Below are positions 33,523 through 43,800 of a DNA stretch of 64,000 bases, one piece after another (positions within the stretch are counted from its first letter, which is position 1; every line of letters begins with the position of its first letter). Source of the DNA: Oscillospiraceae bacterium (GTDB lineage Bacteria > Bacillota > Clostridia > Oscillospirales > Oscillospiraceae); NCBI GenBank assembly GCA_017416685.1, contig JAFQBN010000002.1, forward strand, positions 1 to 64,000. The letters run 5' to 3'. A program made the position numbers and the translations under genes. The notes beneath the pieces are model-generated. The model worked only from the letters and a program-made list of their open reading frames with translations. It was not told the origin of the DNA and made no database searches.

Positions 33523-34266
33523 ATGATTGCATTTCAGAAATTTCACAACTTCAACGCATCGGAGTCCTATACCCACGACGACTGGGTATATCGCGATGTC
33601 TCAGAAGGGTTTTCCCGGCTATACTACATTATTGACGGGGAAGGCTATTACGAGGAGGATGGCCAGGTAACGAGATTAAAGAAGGGATATCTTTATCTCA
33701 CCCCCATCAAGCGGACGTATTCGCTCTATGAGAACCCTCAGGACAAGCTGCTGCACACGTATTCCCATGTCTACACTACCCCGGCAGTCACCCGTCTGAT
33801 CGAGGTCGAGGTCGTCCCAGGCACCATTTTGGCCAATGCAGTGGATTTGTACCGCCAGTACATCCACGCAGACACCATGACCCTCGCCCGCGCCATCCAC
33901 TTCGTGCTGTCCTGTATTGATCAACCCCCCGCGACACAGACTGTGGCCGAAAAGGCGCGCTCATATTTGGACGCGCTGAGCGATTTTTCCTTCGATATGG
34001 CCACCCTTTCCCGCGCCCTGGGATACAGCCGCGAGCATATCACGCGCAGCTTTTTGGATGCGTATCGCATCACCCCCAAGCAGTATTTTAACCAGCTGCG
34101 AATGAATGCCGCCCTGCAGAAGCTGCTGCAGGGCAAGAAGGTTTCCGAGGTGGCGGCGGAACTGCATTTTTCCTCATCCTATGCATTCAGCAATGCGTAC
34201 AAGCTTCATTTCGGCCTGTCACCGAAAAAGCATTTGCCCGCCTTAAAGCAAAGCGCCCTTAAATAG
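33523..34266 (+). CDS. AraC-family transcriptional regulator
   Basis: 247 residues. A cupin-like N-terminal half (YYIIDGEGYYEEDG then KKGYLYLTP) should bind a small ligand. The C-terminal half (about 150-245) has two helix-turn-helix motifs: SFDMATLSRALGYSREHITR and SEVAAELHFSSSYAFSNAYK, ending FGLSPKKHL. AraC proteins with this layout often activate sugar-utilisation genes. It is divergent from SLH gene 1 and the only regulator in the giant-gene block, so these genes are its likely targets. There is no ribosome site, and the consensus promoter puts +1 at the ATG, so the mRNA is probably leaderless. Confidence 0.9.
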   Translation: MIAFQKFHNFNASESYTHDDWVYRDVSEGFSRLYYIIDGEGYYEEDGQVTRLKKGYLYLTPIKRTYSLYENPQDKLLHTYSHVYTTPAVTRLIEVEVVPGTILANAVDLYRQYIHADTMTLARAIHFVLSCIDQPPATQTVAEKARSYLDALSDFSFDMATLSRALGYSREHITRSFLDAYRITPKQYFNQLRMNAALQKLLQGKKVSEVAAELHFSSSYAFSNAYKLHFGLSPKKHLPALKQSALK

Positions 34267-34272
34267 CCTTTT

Positions 34273-34311
34273 AAGACTTCCTGTCCGCTTATCGGGCAGG
34301 AAGTCTTTTAC
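34273..34311 (+). terminator. Intrinsic terminator of the araC-type gene
   Basis: 15-bp stem with one wobble (34273-34287 and 34293-34307) followed by TTTA. Confidence 0.85.
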
Positions 34312-34622
34312 TTTGCTATGAATCGATTGCCGCGCAGAACGCCGGTCAGCATCCGGGCTGTCCGGGTATGGCGTACGCCTTTGCCCCGAAACTCCATTTT
34401 CCACAAAAAGCATATCATGTTTGTGCGGACAGCGTCAATTTACAAAGTGGCGCAAAATTCTGTAAATGCTCCAAAAAGTAAACAAACGAAACGGTTTTTC
34501 CCTTTCTGTCCTTGTTGTATTTCTACAATCTAATTTTACAATAACCTTCCCTCCCCTGTACATGGCTTTTTTGCGTCAAAAGATGCACATTATGATATTT
34601 TTGGCGGCTCCTTTCAAAAAGT
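34312..34622. other. Intergenic region without a recognisable gene
   Basis: About 310 AT-rich bases between the regulator and the end of SLH gene 2. A 71-codon open frame is present but has no ribosome site or family features. Nothing else is seen. Confidence 0.5.
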
Positions 34623-34659
34623 AAATATCCCCGTAGTCCAACGGACTACGGGGATATTT
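34623..34659 (-). terminator. Intrinsic terminator of SLH gene 2
   Basis: Perfect 17-bp arms (34623-34639 and 34643-34659); on the - strand it is followed by TACTTTTT. Confidence 0.8.
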
Positions 34660-34680
34660 GTTTTCTCTATTTGCCGCAGG

Positions 34681-37600
34681 TTACTCGGCGCGCAGGAAAT
34701 TGGTCAGCATCTGGGCCGTCTGGGCGCGGGTGGCCTTTTCGGTGGCGTTGGTGAAGGGGACATTCTCCAGAATGCCCTTGTCCACGCACCAGCGCAGGGC
34801 GTTGGCCGCCCAGTCGCTGTGGCTGCCGACCTTGGACAGGTCACCGTAACCGGCGGGGGTGTTGGAGTAGTTCCACAGGATGACCGCCACCTGCTCGATG
34901 GTCACGGCGTCCTCGGGCTTGAAGATGCCACCGCCGAAGCCGGACACCACGCCGCGGTTGCTGCCCCAGGTCACGGCGTTGTTGAACCACTGGCCGGCAG
35001 GCACATCGGAGAAACTGTGCTTCAAACCGTTGAGGGCGGGCTGGCCCTCCTTGTTGTACAGCACCTGCACTACCATGGCGCGGTTCAGCGTGTCATCGGG
35101 GCCGAACTTGGTGGCATTGTAGCCGGACATGATGCCGTTCTCCACGGCGAAGTTGACAGCGTCAAAATACCAATCGCCCTGCTTCACGTCGGCGAAGTCG
35201 ATGTTGTAAACGGTACGGCTCAGGGCAGAGGTCAGCTCGGTGGCGTAGAAGTCGTCCACGTACAGGCAGTCACCCATGTCGGCAGTTGCTTCGGCCTGGT
35301 TAAACTGCACGCAGGTGATTTCACGCACCACGTCTTCCTGGTGGTACTCCACCGGCTTGCCCATCTCATGGGGATACATAGTTTCGTCGGTCTCCAGCGT
35401 GATATCGCGGACGGCCTTGCCGTTGACGGTCAGCTGCCCCTTGCCGCTGGCAATGTCAAAGCTGATGGCGAAGTCATTCCACGTGCCGGGTTCCACCTTG
35501 GTCACGGCGGTCTTTCCCTCGTCGGAGCAGAGGCTCACGGTTCCGTCGGGGGACAGGGCAAAGGCGGCCAGGGTGTGCTGCATGTGGGTGTAGTTATAGG
35601 CGGCCTTCAGCTCCATAACGAAGTCGGCCTTGTTGGCGGCAGGTGCCATCAACTTTGCGCCCACGGTGCCGGACTTCATGGAGGGCACCTGACGCAGGGC
35701 GTGGGCGGGCTTGACAGCCTGAGCATCCACCACCTTCATGGAGTACATACCGGACACGGACGCCTCGCTGGACAGCTCGATCACATGGCCCAAATCGCAC
35801 AGCCAGCCCTGATACTTCAGCTTGTCAACTTCAAAGTTGTCATAGGCGCCCTTGTTGCCATACAGCATATCCTCAAACTCGTCGATCTTGAAGCCCATAG
35901 TGCCGGTACCGTTACCGCGCCAACCGGCCACACCGGGAACGGTGACGGTATCCCGCAGCTTCCACATGTGGTCAAAGTAGGCCACGAAAGCGCTGTTGCC
36001 GCCGTCATACACGGCGATGCCGGGCTGGGTCATGCGGCTCTCCTGCTCGTGGATGGTGTCCAGAGAGGTGCCAAAGGTCAGGTCGATGACCTTGTCAAAG
36101 CTTTGGAAATCGTCGGTGGTATAGGCCAAGTGCATGGGAGTGCGGCGGTAAGAAACGCCGCCCAAACCGGTCATGGCGGACCACATCAGCAGCCGGGTGT
36201 CGTCGTAGCGATAGAAGCAGGGCGAGGTGTTGGACGAGATAATGGGGGAGTATTTCTGCTCCCAGGTGCGGCCCTGATCCTTGGAAATGCCCTGCCACAG
36301 ATAGAAGTTGCCATCCTGCTGGGTGCGGACCACCAGCATCAAATCGCCGTTAGACAACTCGGTCAGGGTGGTTTCAGACAGGCCGTCCTCGGCATTGCGG
36401 GACTGGTCAACGGGAATATCAAAGACAGAGGGGCTCATGGTCCAGGTTTTGCCATCGTCGCAGGAATAGATGACAAAGGCAATCAGCTTGGGCGGATTGT
36501 TCCGCATATCGCTGTCCTCGCTGGAGAACACGTAGTCCACATTGGGGCCGTCGCCGTCATAGGTGGATACGGTCACACCGTCGCCGTAGAACACAGTGCG
36601 GCCAAAGTAGTTGGGATAACCCTGAATGATGGAGTCGGTACTCTGCACCGGCTCCACGTGAGCGCCGGAGAGATAGACGGGATCAGACCAGGTGTAGCCG
36701 CAGTCGTCGGTGTAGGTGGTGACGATGCGGTAGTCGTTGGCATTTGCAGAGCTGCCGCTGTAAGCAAACAGGTACAGGCGGTCGAGAATGGGATTATACA
36801 GATGTCCACCGTAACCCAGAGCGCGGCCCTTGTAGTCGGCGTCAAGGATGACCACTTCGGGATTCTTGTCGAAAGTATAGCCGCCGTCGGTGGAGCGGAT
36901 GAAGGCCAAATCACCTCGGGTACTGGACCGGCGACCCACCACGATGACATCACCGTTGGACAGGACGATGGGGCGGCCATGGGTGAAGATGCCCGTCTGC
37001 TCATACAGGGGCATGACGGTTATATTGCCGTAGGTAACTTCAAACACCGCCTCGCCGTCCGAGAAGTCCTTTGCGGAACCGCAACCCCAGTGGGCGGTGA
37101 TGGTGGTGCTGCCCTTTGTGGGGACGGAGGGGACACGGACGTAGAAGCCGTCTGTGCCATTGTACCAGTGGGCCAGAGTGGTGTTGCCGATGGTGAAGCG
37201 GAAGTCGGCCCCATCGGCCTTATACTGGCCGGCCTTGGCACCCAAAGAGGCGATGGAGATAAACACGGGGGTGTCCTTTTGCTCGGCGGCGGTGGCGTTC
37301 TTGGCAACAAATTCCGCCTTGTGGGCGAAGGCACCGTTGGCGCCGGGCAGGTACGGCTCGTTGCTGACGGACAGCATCTCGGGAATGATGTTGTAGAAGC
37401 TGGGCTGATACTCGCTCACGGCGTAGTCATCGTGATAGGTATGCACCTTCACATATCGGGCCTTGGCGTTCAGGTTGTAGAGGGTGTAATCCTTGCCGTC
37501 CTGATGGAGCAGCCAGCCGGTGACCTTGGTCCAAGCCTTGCCGTCCTCACTGATGAACACGCCCAAGTGGCGCTGGGCGACGCGGGAAATGCTGTCACCG

Positions 37601-40600
37601 TCGTGGAGGATAATGCGGTTAAATTCCTTGCTGGAACCCTGGTCGATGACCAGGCTGTTTTGGTTGGTGTCGAAGTAATCGTAGCGGTTGTTGTCCCAAT
37701 CGGTCACCTGACCAACCAGGGGGTTCTGATCGTAGTAGATCATGGCCACCTTGCTGGCGCTGGGTTTGCCCTGCACCTGGAAGGTGAAGGTCTTGGCAGC
37801 GCCCTTGCCGTTAAAGCTGACCGCGGCGGTCAAATCAAAGACCACCGGGCGGCTGTCACGGGTGACGGCGCCGGTGTTCAGGTCAATGGCGCTGAACTTC
37901 TGTCCGGTGACTGCGTCAACGGCTGTCCAGTTCACGTCCAGCACCGTGCCGATGTCGCTGACGGTGATGGTCTTTGGCAGACGCAGCTGCAGGGTGTCGG
38001 CGGCATCGGAACCGGCCAGAATGTCCTCTTCCTTCAGCTGGGCCAGGGCGGCATCCAGCACGGCCTCGGTGCTGTTATAAGGCTCCTGAGTCCACAGCAT
38101 ATCGTAGATGTCCACGTTTGTACGGCTCAAACTGCCGTCGGCGTTGAGGGCACGGCCATGGTTCTGCGCCTCGATAATCAGGCGGGGCATGGGCCGGGTG
38201 TCATTGATGGTGAACTGCTCACGGTTCAGGGTGGAGAAGGAACCTACATATTCGCCATTGACATACAGGCTGGGAATGCGGTCTGCAGACACCTTGACGG
38301 TGTAGGTGGCCCGCTCGCCCAGCTTGACGCCGGTGTTCATGGACTCATAGTGCAGGTAATAGAGGATATCCATGATGATGTTGCCGTTACCATCCTGACG
38401 GAAGTTGAAACGGGTCTGCAGCTCGGGCTGGCGAATTTCCCAGCACAGGCCGCGCCAACCAAAGGTGCTGGTATAGTTGCCAATATCCTTGATGTTCATA
38501 TCCACGCTGAACTCGTAGGCGCCGCCCTCGAAATCCAGGGGGGTGTAGAACTCATAAATCTCATTGGTGCTGCCCAAAGCGGAGTCGGTGGTAATAGCGT
38601 AGATGCCCTCGCCCTGTCCCCACTGGGTGTGGGTGGTCTTGCTGTAAACGTCGTAATTCTTGGTCAGGAAGTCATCACAGGAGTCACCCCACACCACGCT
38701 CTTGCCCACGATGTCCAGCTTGCCGTGGATGGAAGAGGAACCCTTGTCGTTGGTCATCTTCAACTCATAGGTGGCGGCGGTGTTCAGGGGGGCGGTCATG
38801 TTAAGGTCCTTCAGGGGTAGGCACCACTCAAAGGTCTGACCGTCTATCAGCAGGGTGCCAACGGAAGAGGTGACCGCGTTCACGTCCGCCGTGACGGTCT
38901 TGCCGTTGATGGTCAGCTCCATGGACTGGGGCTTTCCGGTGCTGAAGACTTGACCGCCTACGTACAAATTGTAGGAGTCCCACAGGAATCCAACGGCTGC
39001 AGCCGTGGTGCCGGACCCGCCAGCCATCTGATAGGGGGTGTACCACTGATTTTCCTTCAGTTTGCCGTCTCGGGTCAGCTGAGCCACATCCAGATAGGCA
39101 ATGGCATCGTTCTTGCCGTCACCGGAAACAGGGTCACGGGTGATCAGTTCCAGCTTGGCGCCGCCGCCCACCACCATGGTGTAGTCGCGGCTGTCGCCGC
39201 CGGAGGTGACGGAGAAGGGCAGCTGCTGACCGCTGGGTTTGTCCACCTGCAGCAGCTTCAGCGGGACGGAGATCTCATACTGACCCTTGCCGTTGCCCTT
39301 AATGGTGCTGCCCATGGTGTAGCCCACGGCGATGGAGGGCTTGCTGCCCAGCTTGGCTGTGGCCTTCAGGCCATTGAGGTCAAAGACAACACTGCTCTCG
39401 GCGCTCTCCAGCGCCAGATACAGGTTCTGTTCATCACACAGGGCGCCCAGCTTGGTTTTGCCAACGTTTTCACCCAGGACCCAGAACATCTCGTCGGCAC
39501 TGCCATCCATGGTCAGGTCGGCGGAATTGGTTACCTGGCTGACCGTCAGCTGGGGAAGGGGGGCGTCTTGGGTGATAAGGAAGTCATACAAATTGACGTC
39601 GCTCTTATTCTCAACCGTGGTATCACGGCGCAGGGTGGTAATGCCGATAATCATGCTGGTTCCCGTGGCCTTCCGGGTCGGCTTGGGGAAGTTGGCCACG
39701 CTCTTGCCGTTGATGAACACTTCAGAGGTAAAGTCATCATTGACCACAATGCGCACGTCAACGTTCTTGGCAGGCAGGTCCAGGCCGGTGTCAAATTGCT
39801 TGGTCAAATCGGCAGGTTCATCGTACAGGGAAACCATCAGGTTGCCGTCCTTGTCAGCGAAGAAGCCGTGGCGGCAGTACTCGGCGCTGCGGATATCAAC
39901 AAAAAAGCCGCAAATAGCCAGATAACCCAGCTGGTTGGCCACGGGCAGGTCGTTGAAGTCGGCGGTGAAGGTGACCTCATAGCCCTGATTCTTGTCCAGA
40001 TCGGCAATGGGCCAGTTGGGGGCATTCAGCTCGCCGCCCTTTTCGCTCAAGGTGCCGGTGCGGAAGTGGATGGAACCGCCTTCGCCCTGCTCGGCCCACA
40101 CTTCATTCGTGTCCTTGCCAATGCTTTTGGACCAGGTCCGTGCGGCCACATTGTCCATATTTTCAGACACCACAACGGCGCGGTTTGCCAGCAGCATGGT
40201 GCCGGCAAGGGTGTCGCCGCCCAGTTTCAAGGCGAAGTCCACCTGCTGGTTGGGACCGTAGGAGAGGCCCACGGCGGACAGGGGGAGTTCAAACTCCGCC
40301 GAACCCTTGGTGACGTTGTGCAGGGCGGAGCCCACCTTGTCGCCGTTGACCAGCACGGTGCCGGCGGAAAAGTCCACCGCAACAGCCACACCGTTAACGG
40401 TCAGTTCAGCGGCCGATTGCGTGGTGCGCAGACCAAAGAAAAGCTTTTCCTGATTGCAAAGCGCGGTAAACTCGGCGGCACCGATGCGGTCACGCAAAAT
40501 CCATTGGTTTTCGTCCAGCTGACCATCTATCGTGATTGCAGCGGCGGTGTAATTGGCTTCGATTTGCGCGCTGTCGGCCGCAGCCACGGGTACGGCCGTG

Positions 40601-40659
40601 ACAGGCGCCATGGAAAGCAGCATGACCAAAGCCAGCACCAGGGACATCATTCGTTTCAT
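34681..40659 (-). CDS. Giant secreted SLH-anchored sialidase-like protein 2
   Basis: 1,992 residues, paralogue of gene 1 with the same order. Signal peptide 1-28. CBM9/DOMON-like openings are DGQLDENQW, DGSADEMFW and DGKLKENQW. An Ig-like and an F5/8C-like module follow. The sialidase-type propeller has HGRPIVLSNG (about 1229) and Asp boxes STDGGYTF, TDDCGYTW, SCDDGKTW and SKDQGRTW (about 1257-1470). Then come a LamG-like region and three SLH domains (about 1824-1992). RBS AAGGAGG. The SLH part is almost the same as in genes 1 and 3, while the N-terminal modules differ, so binding or substrate preference probably differs. The enzyme function is inferred from the fold pattern. Confidence 0.88.
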   Translation of the reverse strand: MKRMMSLVLALVMLLSMAPVTAVPVAAADSAQIEANYTAAAITIDGQLDENQWILRDRIGAAEFTALCNQEKLFFGLRTTQSAAELTVNGVAVAVDFSAGTVLVNGDKVGSALHNVTKGSAEFELPLSAVGLSYGPNQQVDFALKLGGDTLAGTMLLANRAVVVSENMDNVAARTWSKSIGKDTNEVWAEQGEGGSIHFRTGTLSEKGGELNAPNWPIADLDKNQGYEVTFTADFNDLPVANQLGYLAICGFFVDIRSAEYCRHGFFADKDGNLMVSLYDEPADLTKQFDTGLDLPAKNVDVRIVVNDDFTSEVFINGKSVANFPKPTRKATGTSMIIGITTLRRDTTVENKSDVNLYDFLITQDAPLPQLTVSQVTNSADLTMDGSADEMFWVLGENVGKTKLGALCDEQNLYLALESAESSVVFDLNGLKATAKLGSKPSIAVGYTMGSTIKGNGKGQYEISVPLKLLQVDKPSGQQLPFSVTSGGDSRDYTMVVGGGAKLELITRDPVSGDGKNDAIAYLDVAQLTRDGKLKENQWYTPYQMAGGSGTTAAAVGFLWDSYNLYVGGQVFSTGKPQSMELTINGKTVTADVNAVTSSVGTLLIDGQTFEWCLPLKDLNMTAPLNTAATYELKMTNDKGSSSIHGKLDIVGKSVVWGDSCDDFLTKNYDVYSKTTHTQWGQGEGIYAITTDSALGSTNEIYEFYTPLDFEGGAYEFSVDMNIKDIGNYTSTFGWRGLCWEIRQPELQTRFNFRQDGNGNIIMDILYYLHYESMNTGVKLGERATYTVKVSADRIPSLYVNGEYVGSFSTLNREQFTINDTRPMPRLIIEAQNHGRALNADGSLSRTNVDIYDMLWTQEPYNSTEAVLDAALAQLKEEDILAGSDAADTLQLRLPKTITVSDIGTVLDVNWTAVDAVTGQKFSAIDLNTGAVTRDSRPVVFDLTAAVSFNGKGAAKTFTFQVQGKPSASKVAMIYYDQNPLVGQVTDWDNNRYDYFDTNQNSLVIDQGSSKEFNRIILHDGDSISRVAQRHLGVFISEDGKAWTKVTGWLLHQDGKDYTLYNLNAKARYVKVHTYHDDYAVSEYQPSFYNIIPEMLSVSNEPYLPGANGAFAHKAEFVAKNATAAEQKDTPVFISIASLGAKAGQYKADGADFRFTIGNTTLAHWYNGTDGFYVRVPSVPTKGSTTITAHWGCGSAKDFSDGEAVFEVTYGNITVMPLYEQTGIFTHGRPIVLSNGDVIVVGRRSSTRGDLAFIRSTDGGYTFDKNPEVVILDADYKGRALGYGGHLYNPILDRLYLFAYSGSSANANDYRIVTTYTDDCGYTWSDPVYLSGAHVEPVQSTDSIIQGYPNYFGRTVFYGDGVTVSTYDGDGPNVDYVFSSEDSDMRNNPPKLIAFVIYSCDDGKTWTMSPSVFDIPVDQSRNAEDGLSETTLTELSNGDLMLVVRTQQDGNFYLWQGISKDQGRTWEQKYSPIISSNTSPCFYRYDDTRLLMWSAMTGLGGVSYRRTPMHLAYTTDDFQSFDKVIDLTFGTSLDTIHEQESRMTQPGIAVYDGGNSAFVAYFDHMWKLRDTVTVPGVAGWRGNGTGTMGFKIDEFEDMLYGNKGAYDNFEVDKLKYQGWLCDLGHVIELSSEASVSGMYSMKVVDAQAVKPAHALRQVPSMKSGTVGAKLMAPAANKADFVMELKAAYNYTHMQHTLAAFALSPDGTVSLCSDEGKTAVTKVEPGTWNDFAISFDIASGKGQLTVNGKAVRDITLETDETMYPHEMGKPVEYHQEDVVREITCVQFNQAEATADMGDCLYVDDFYATELTSALSRTVYNIDFADVKQGDWYFDAVNFAVENGIMSGYNATKFGPDDTLNRAMVVQVLYNKEGQPALNGLKHSFSDVPAGQWFNNAVTWGSNRGVVSGFGGGIFKPEDAVTIEQVAVILWNYSNTPAGYGDLSKVGSHSDWAANALRWCVDKGILENVPFTNATEKATRAQTAQMLTNFLRAE

Positions 40660-40796
40660 AGGGAGTCCTCCTTAACTGTGTGGGGAATTTGGTATCTTAA
40701 TTGTAACACGAAAAGAGAAAGGGCTAATGTGGGAAATGCACGTTTTTTTCTGGGAAAATGTCTCAATCCAACAGTGTGCAAATTAATGTGAAAAAA

Positions 40797-40835
40797 GGCA
40801 AAACTCCGCAGCCGGAACGGCTGTGGAGTTTTGCC
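40797..40835 (-). terminator. Intrinsic terminator of SLH gene 3
   Basis: 18-bp stem with one wobble (40797-40814 and 40818-40835); on the - strand it runs straight into T6. The bases between it and the stop codon resemble those after SLH gene 1. Confidence 0.85.
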
Positions 40836-40865
40836 TTTGGAAAATAGGAGAAAGAAGAAAGCGAA

Positions 40866-43800
40866 TTAAATGTTGCGCAGGTAGTTGGTCAGCATCTGCG
40901 CGGTCTGGGCGCGGGTGGCCTTCTCGGTGGCGTTGGTGAAGGGGACACCGGTCAGGATGCCCTTGCCCTCGGCCCAGCGCAGGGCATTGGCTGCCCAGTC
41001 GCTGTGGCTGCCTACCTTGCTCAGGTCACCGGCACCGCCGGGGGTGTGGCTGTAGTTCCACAGGATAACAGCTACCTGCTCGATGGTCACGGCATCCTCG
41101 GGCTTGAACACGCCGCCGCCGAAGCCGCTGACCACGCCGCGGTTGCTGCCCCAGGTAACGGCATTATTGAACCACTGAGAAGCAGGCACATCGGAGAAGC
41201 TGTGCTTCAGGCCGTTCAGGTTGGGCTGGCCCTCCTTGTTATAGAGGACCTGCACCACCATGGCGCGGTTCAAAGTATCGTTGGGACCGAACTTGGTGGC
41301 GTTGTAGCCGCTCATAATGCCGTTGTCCACGGCGAAGTTCACGGCGTTATAGAACCAGTCGTTCTCCTTTACGTCGGCGAAGCCGGCGCCGGAGGCGCGC
41401 TTGATGGGGGAGGTCAGCTCGGTGTTGTAGAAGTCGTCCACGTACAGGAAGCTGGCCTTGTTGCCGGTGGCCACAGGCTGGACGAACTGGACGCAGGTGA
41501 CCTCGCGCAGCGCGCCCTCGTTGATGCCGTCGTACAGGGGGCCGTCCAAATTCAGCTTGATGTCGCCCGCCGCCTTGCCGTTGACATACAGCTTGCCGGC
41601 TTTGGAGGCGATGTCAAAGCTGATGGCCACATCCACCCAGCTGCCGGGCTGCACCTTGGTAACGGCATTCTTGCTGCCGTCGGTGCAGGCGATGCTGACG
41701 GTACCGTCACCACTGATGGAAACGGCGGCCACAGAGTTCTGCAGGTGGTTGAAGTTGTAACCGGCCTTCAGGGTCATATAGAAGTCGGCGGCATTGCTGG
41801 CAGGGGCCAGTACTTTGGCACCCACGGTGCCGGACTTCATGGAGGGAATCTGGCGGGTGGCGTACAGGGGCTGAGAGCCGTCCAGCTTCATGGACCACAG
41901 ACCGGAGGCAGACTGCTCACGGCTGAGGTCGAAGTTGTCGCCGGGGTGCTTGAGCCAGCCCTCGTACTTCAGGGACGCGGTCTCAAAGTCCTCGTAGCCG
42001 CCCTTGTTTCCGTACAACATCTGGTCGAAGTCTTCCACCAAGAATCCGATGGTAGCGCGAGTGCCCTGAATATGGCGGCGCATGGTGCTGGCGTCCCAGA
42101 AGGTGACCACGGCATCCTTGTTGTCGGGGGTGAAGGCAATACCGGGCTGGGTGAAGTGGTAGTACTGCTCATACAGGCCGTCGAAGGAGGTGCCGAAGGT
42201 CAGGTCAATGACCTTTTCAAAACTCTTATATTCGTCGGTGGTGTAACCCACGTGCATGGGGGCGCGGAGGTAGGATTTCTGACCCACGCTGTTGTAGCTG
42301 GACCACAGCAGGATGCGGTCATTCTTGTAGGGCATGGACACCGGGGAGGTGTTGGATGCCACCACCTTGGAGAAGTCGCTGACCCAGGTGTTGCCGTAGT
42401 CGTAGGAAATACCCTCATAGAAGTAGTAGTTGCCGTTGTGCTGGGCGCGGCAGTACACGTGCAGGCTGCCGTCGGACAGCTGGGTAAAGCTGTGCTCGGA
42501 GATACCGTCCTCAATTTCCTTGGTGGCATCCACCTGAGGCATGGAGATCTCACCCTCGCCGGACAGCCAGGTCTTGCCGCCGTCCTTGGAGTAGACGGAC
42601 ACCATGGCGTTGACCTTGGTCTTTTGGTGGGTGTCATTATAGACGATGACATAGTCCACATTGGGGCCGTCGCCGTCCCGGTCCTTCAGGGCCAGGCCCT
42701 CGCTGTACAGAATGGCGCGGTGGATGTCCTCGGGCATATTGGAAACAAAGATATCGTTCTCTTTCACCGGCTCTTTCACGGGGTTGGACAGACAGAACCA
42801 ATCGGACCAGGTGTAGCCACAGTCGTCGGTGTAGGTCAGGAACAGACGGTAGTCGTTGCTGTCTTTTGTGGAACCGATGTAGCCAATGACGTACAGGCGG
42901 TCAAGCTGATCGTCGTACATAAAGCCGCCGAAGCCCAGCGCCCAACCGGATTTATTGGCTGCTACCAGGGAGGGAATTGTATCGAAGGTGCGGCCGCCGT
43001 CGGTGGAGCGAACCAGACCAAGGCTGCCGTCTTCCTTGCCGCCTACATAGCGGCGACCCACCACGATGATGTCGCCGTTGGACATGGTCCAGGGACGGCC
43101 GTGGGAGGAGAATTCGGTACCGGCGGTTAGGTCAAACAGAGCAACGTTGCCGTAGGATACCTCAAACACGTTCTCAGCGTTGGAGAAGTCGACGGCGGAG
43201 TTGCAGCCCCACTGGGCGGTAATGGTGGCGGGGACAGAGGGGACACGGACATAGAACCCGTCGCTGCCGTTGTACCAATGGGCCAAAGTGGTCTGGCCAA
43301 TGGTGAAACGGAAGTCGGCGCAGCCGTTTTTGTACTGGCCGGCCTTGGCGCCCAAATCGGCAAGACTGATAAACACGGGGGAGTCCTTCTCGCCGGTGGT
43401 CACCTTGACCTCGGCCTTGTGGGCAAAGGCGCCATTAGCACCGGGCAGATAGGGATTGTTGCTGACGGAAATCATGTCCCGAATGCTGTTATAGAAGCTG
43501 GGCTGCTCGCCCTCCCGCTCCATATCGTCGTGATAGGTGTGGACCTTCACGTAGCGGGCCTTGGCGTCAAGGTTGTAGATGGTATACTCGCTGCCGTCCT
43601 GATGCATCAGCCAGCCGTTGACCTTGGTCCAGGCCTTTCCGTCCTCGCTGATAAACACGCCCAGGTGCTGCTGGGACATACGGGACACATCATCCAAATC
43701 GCGCAGGGTGATGGTGTTAAACTGTTTGCTGCTGCCTTGGTCATAAACCAGACTGTTGCGGGTGGTATCGAAGTAGGCAAACTCGTTGCGAATCCAGTCG

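Noticed and set aside
34318..34533. A 71-codon + strand frame after the araC-type gene
   Set aside because: It lies just after a terminator, has no ribosome site, and shows no recognisable family or compositional sign of a gene.
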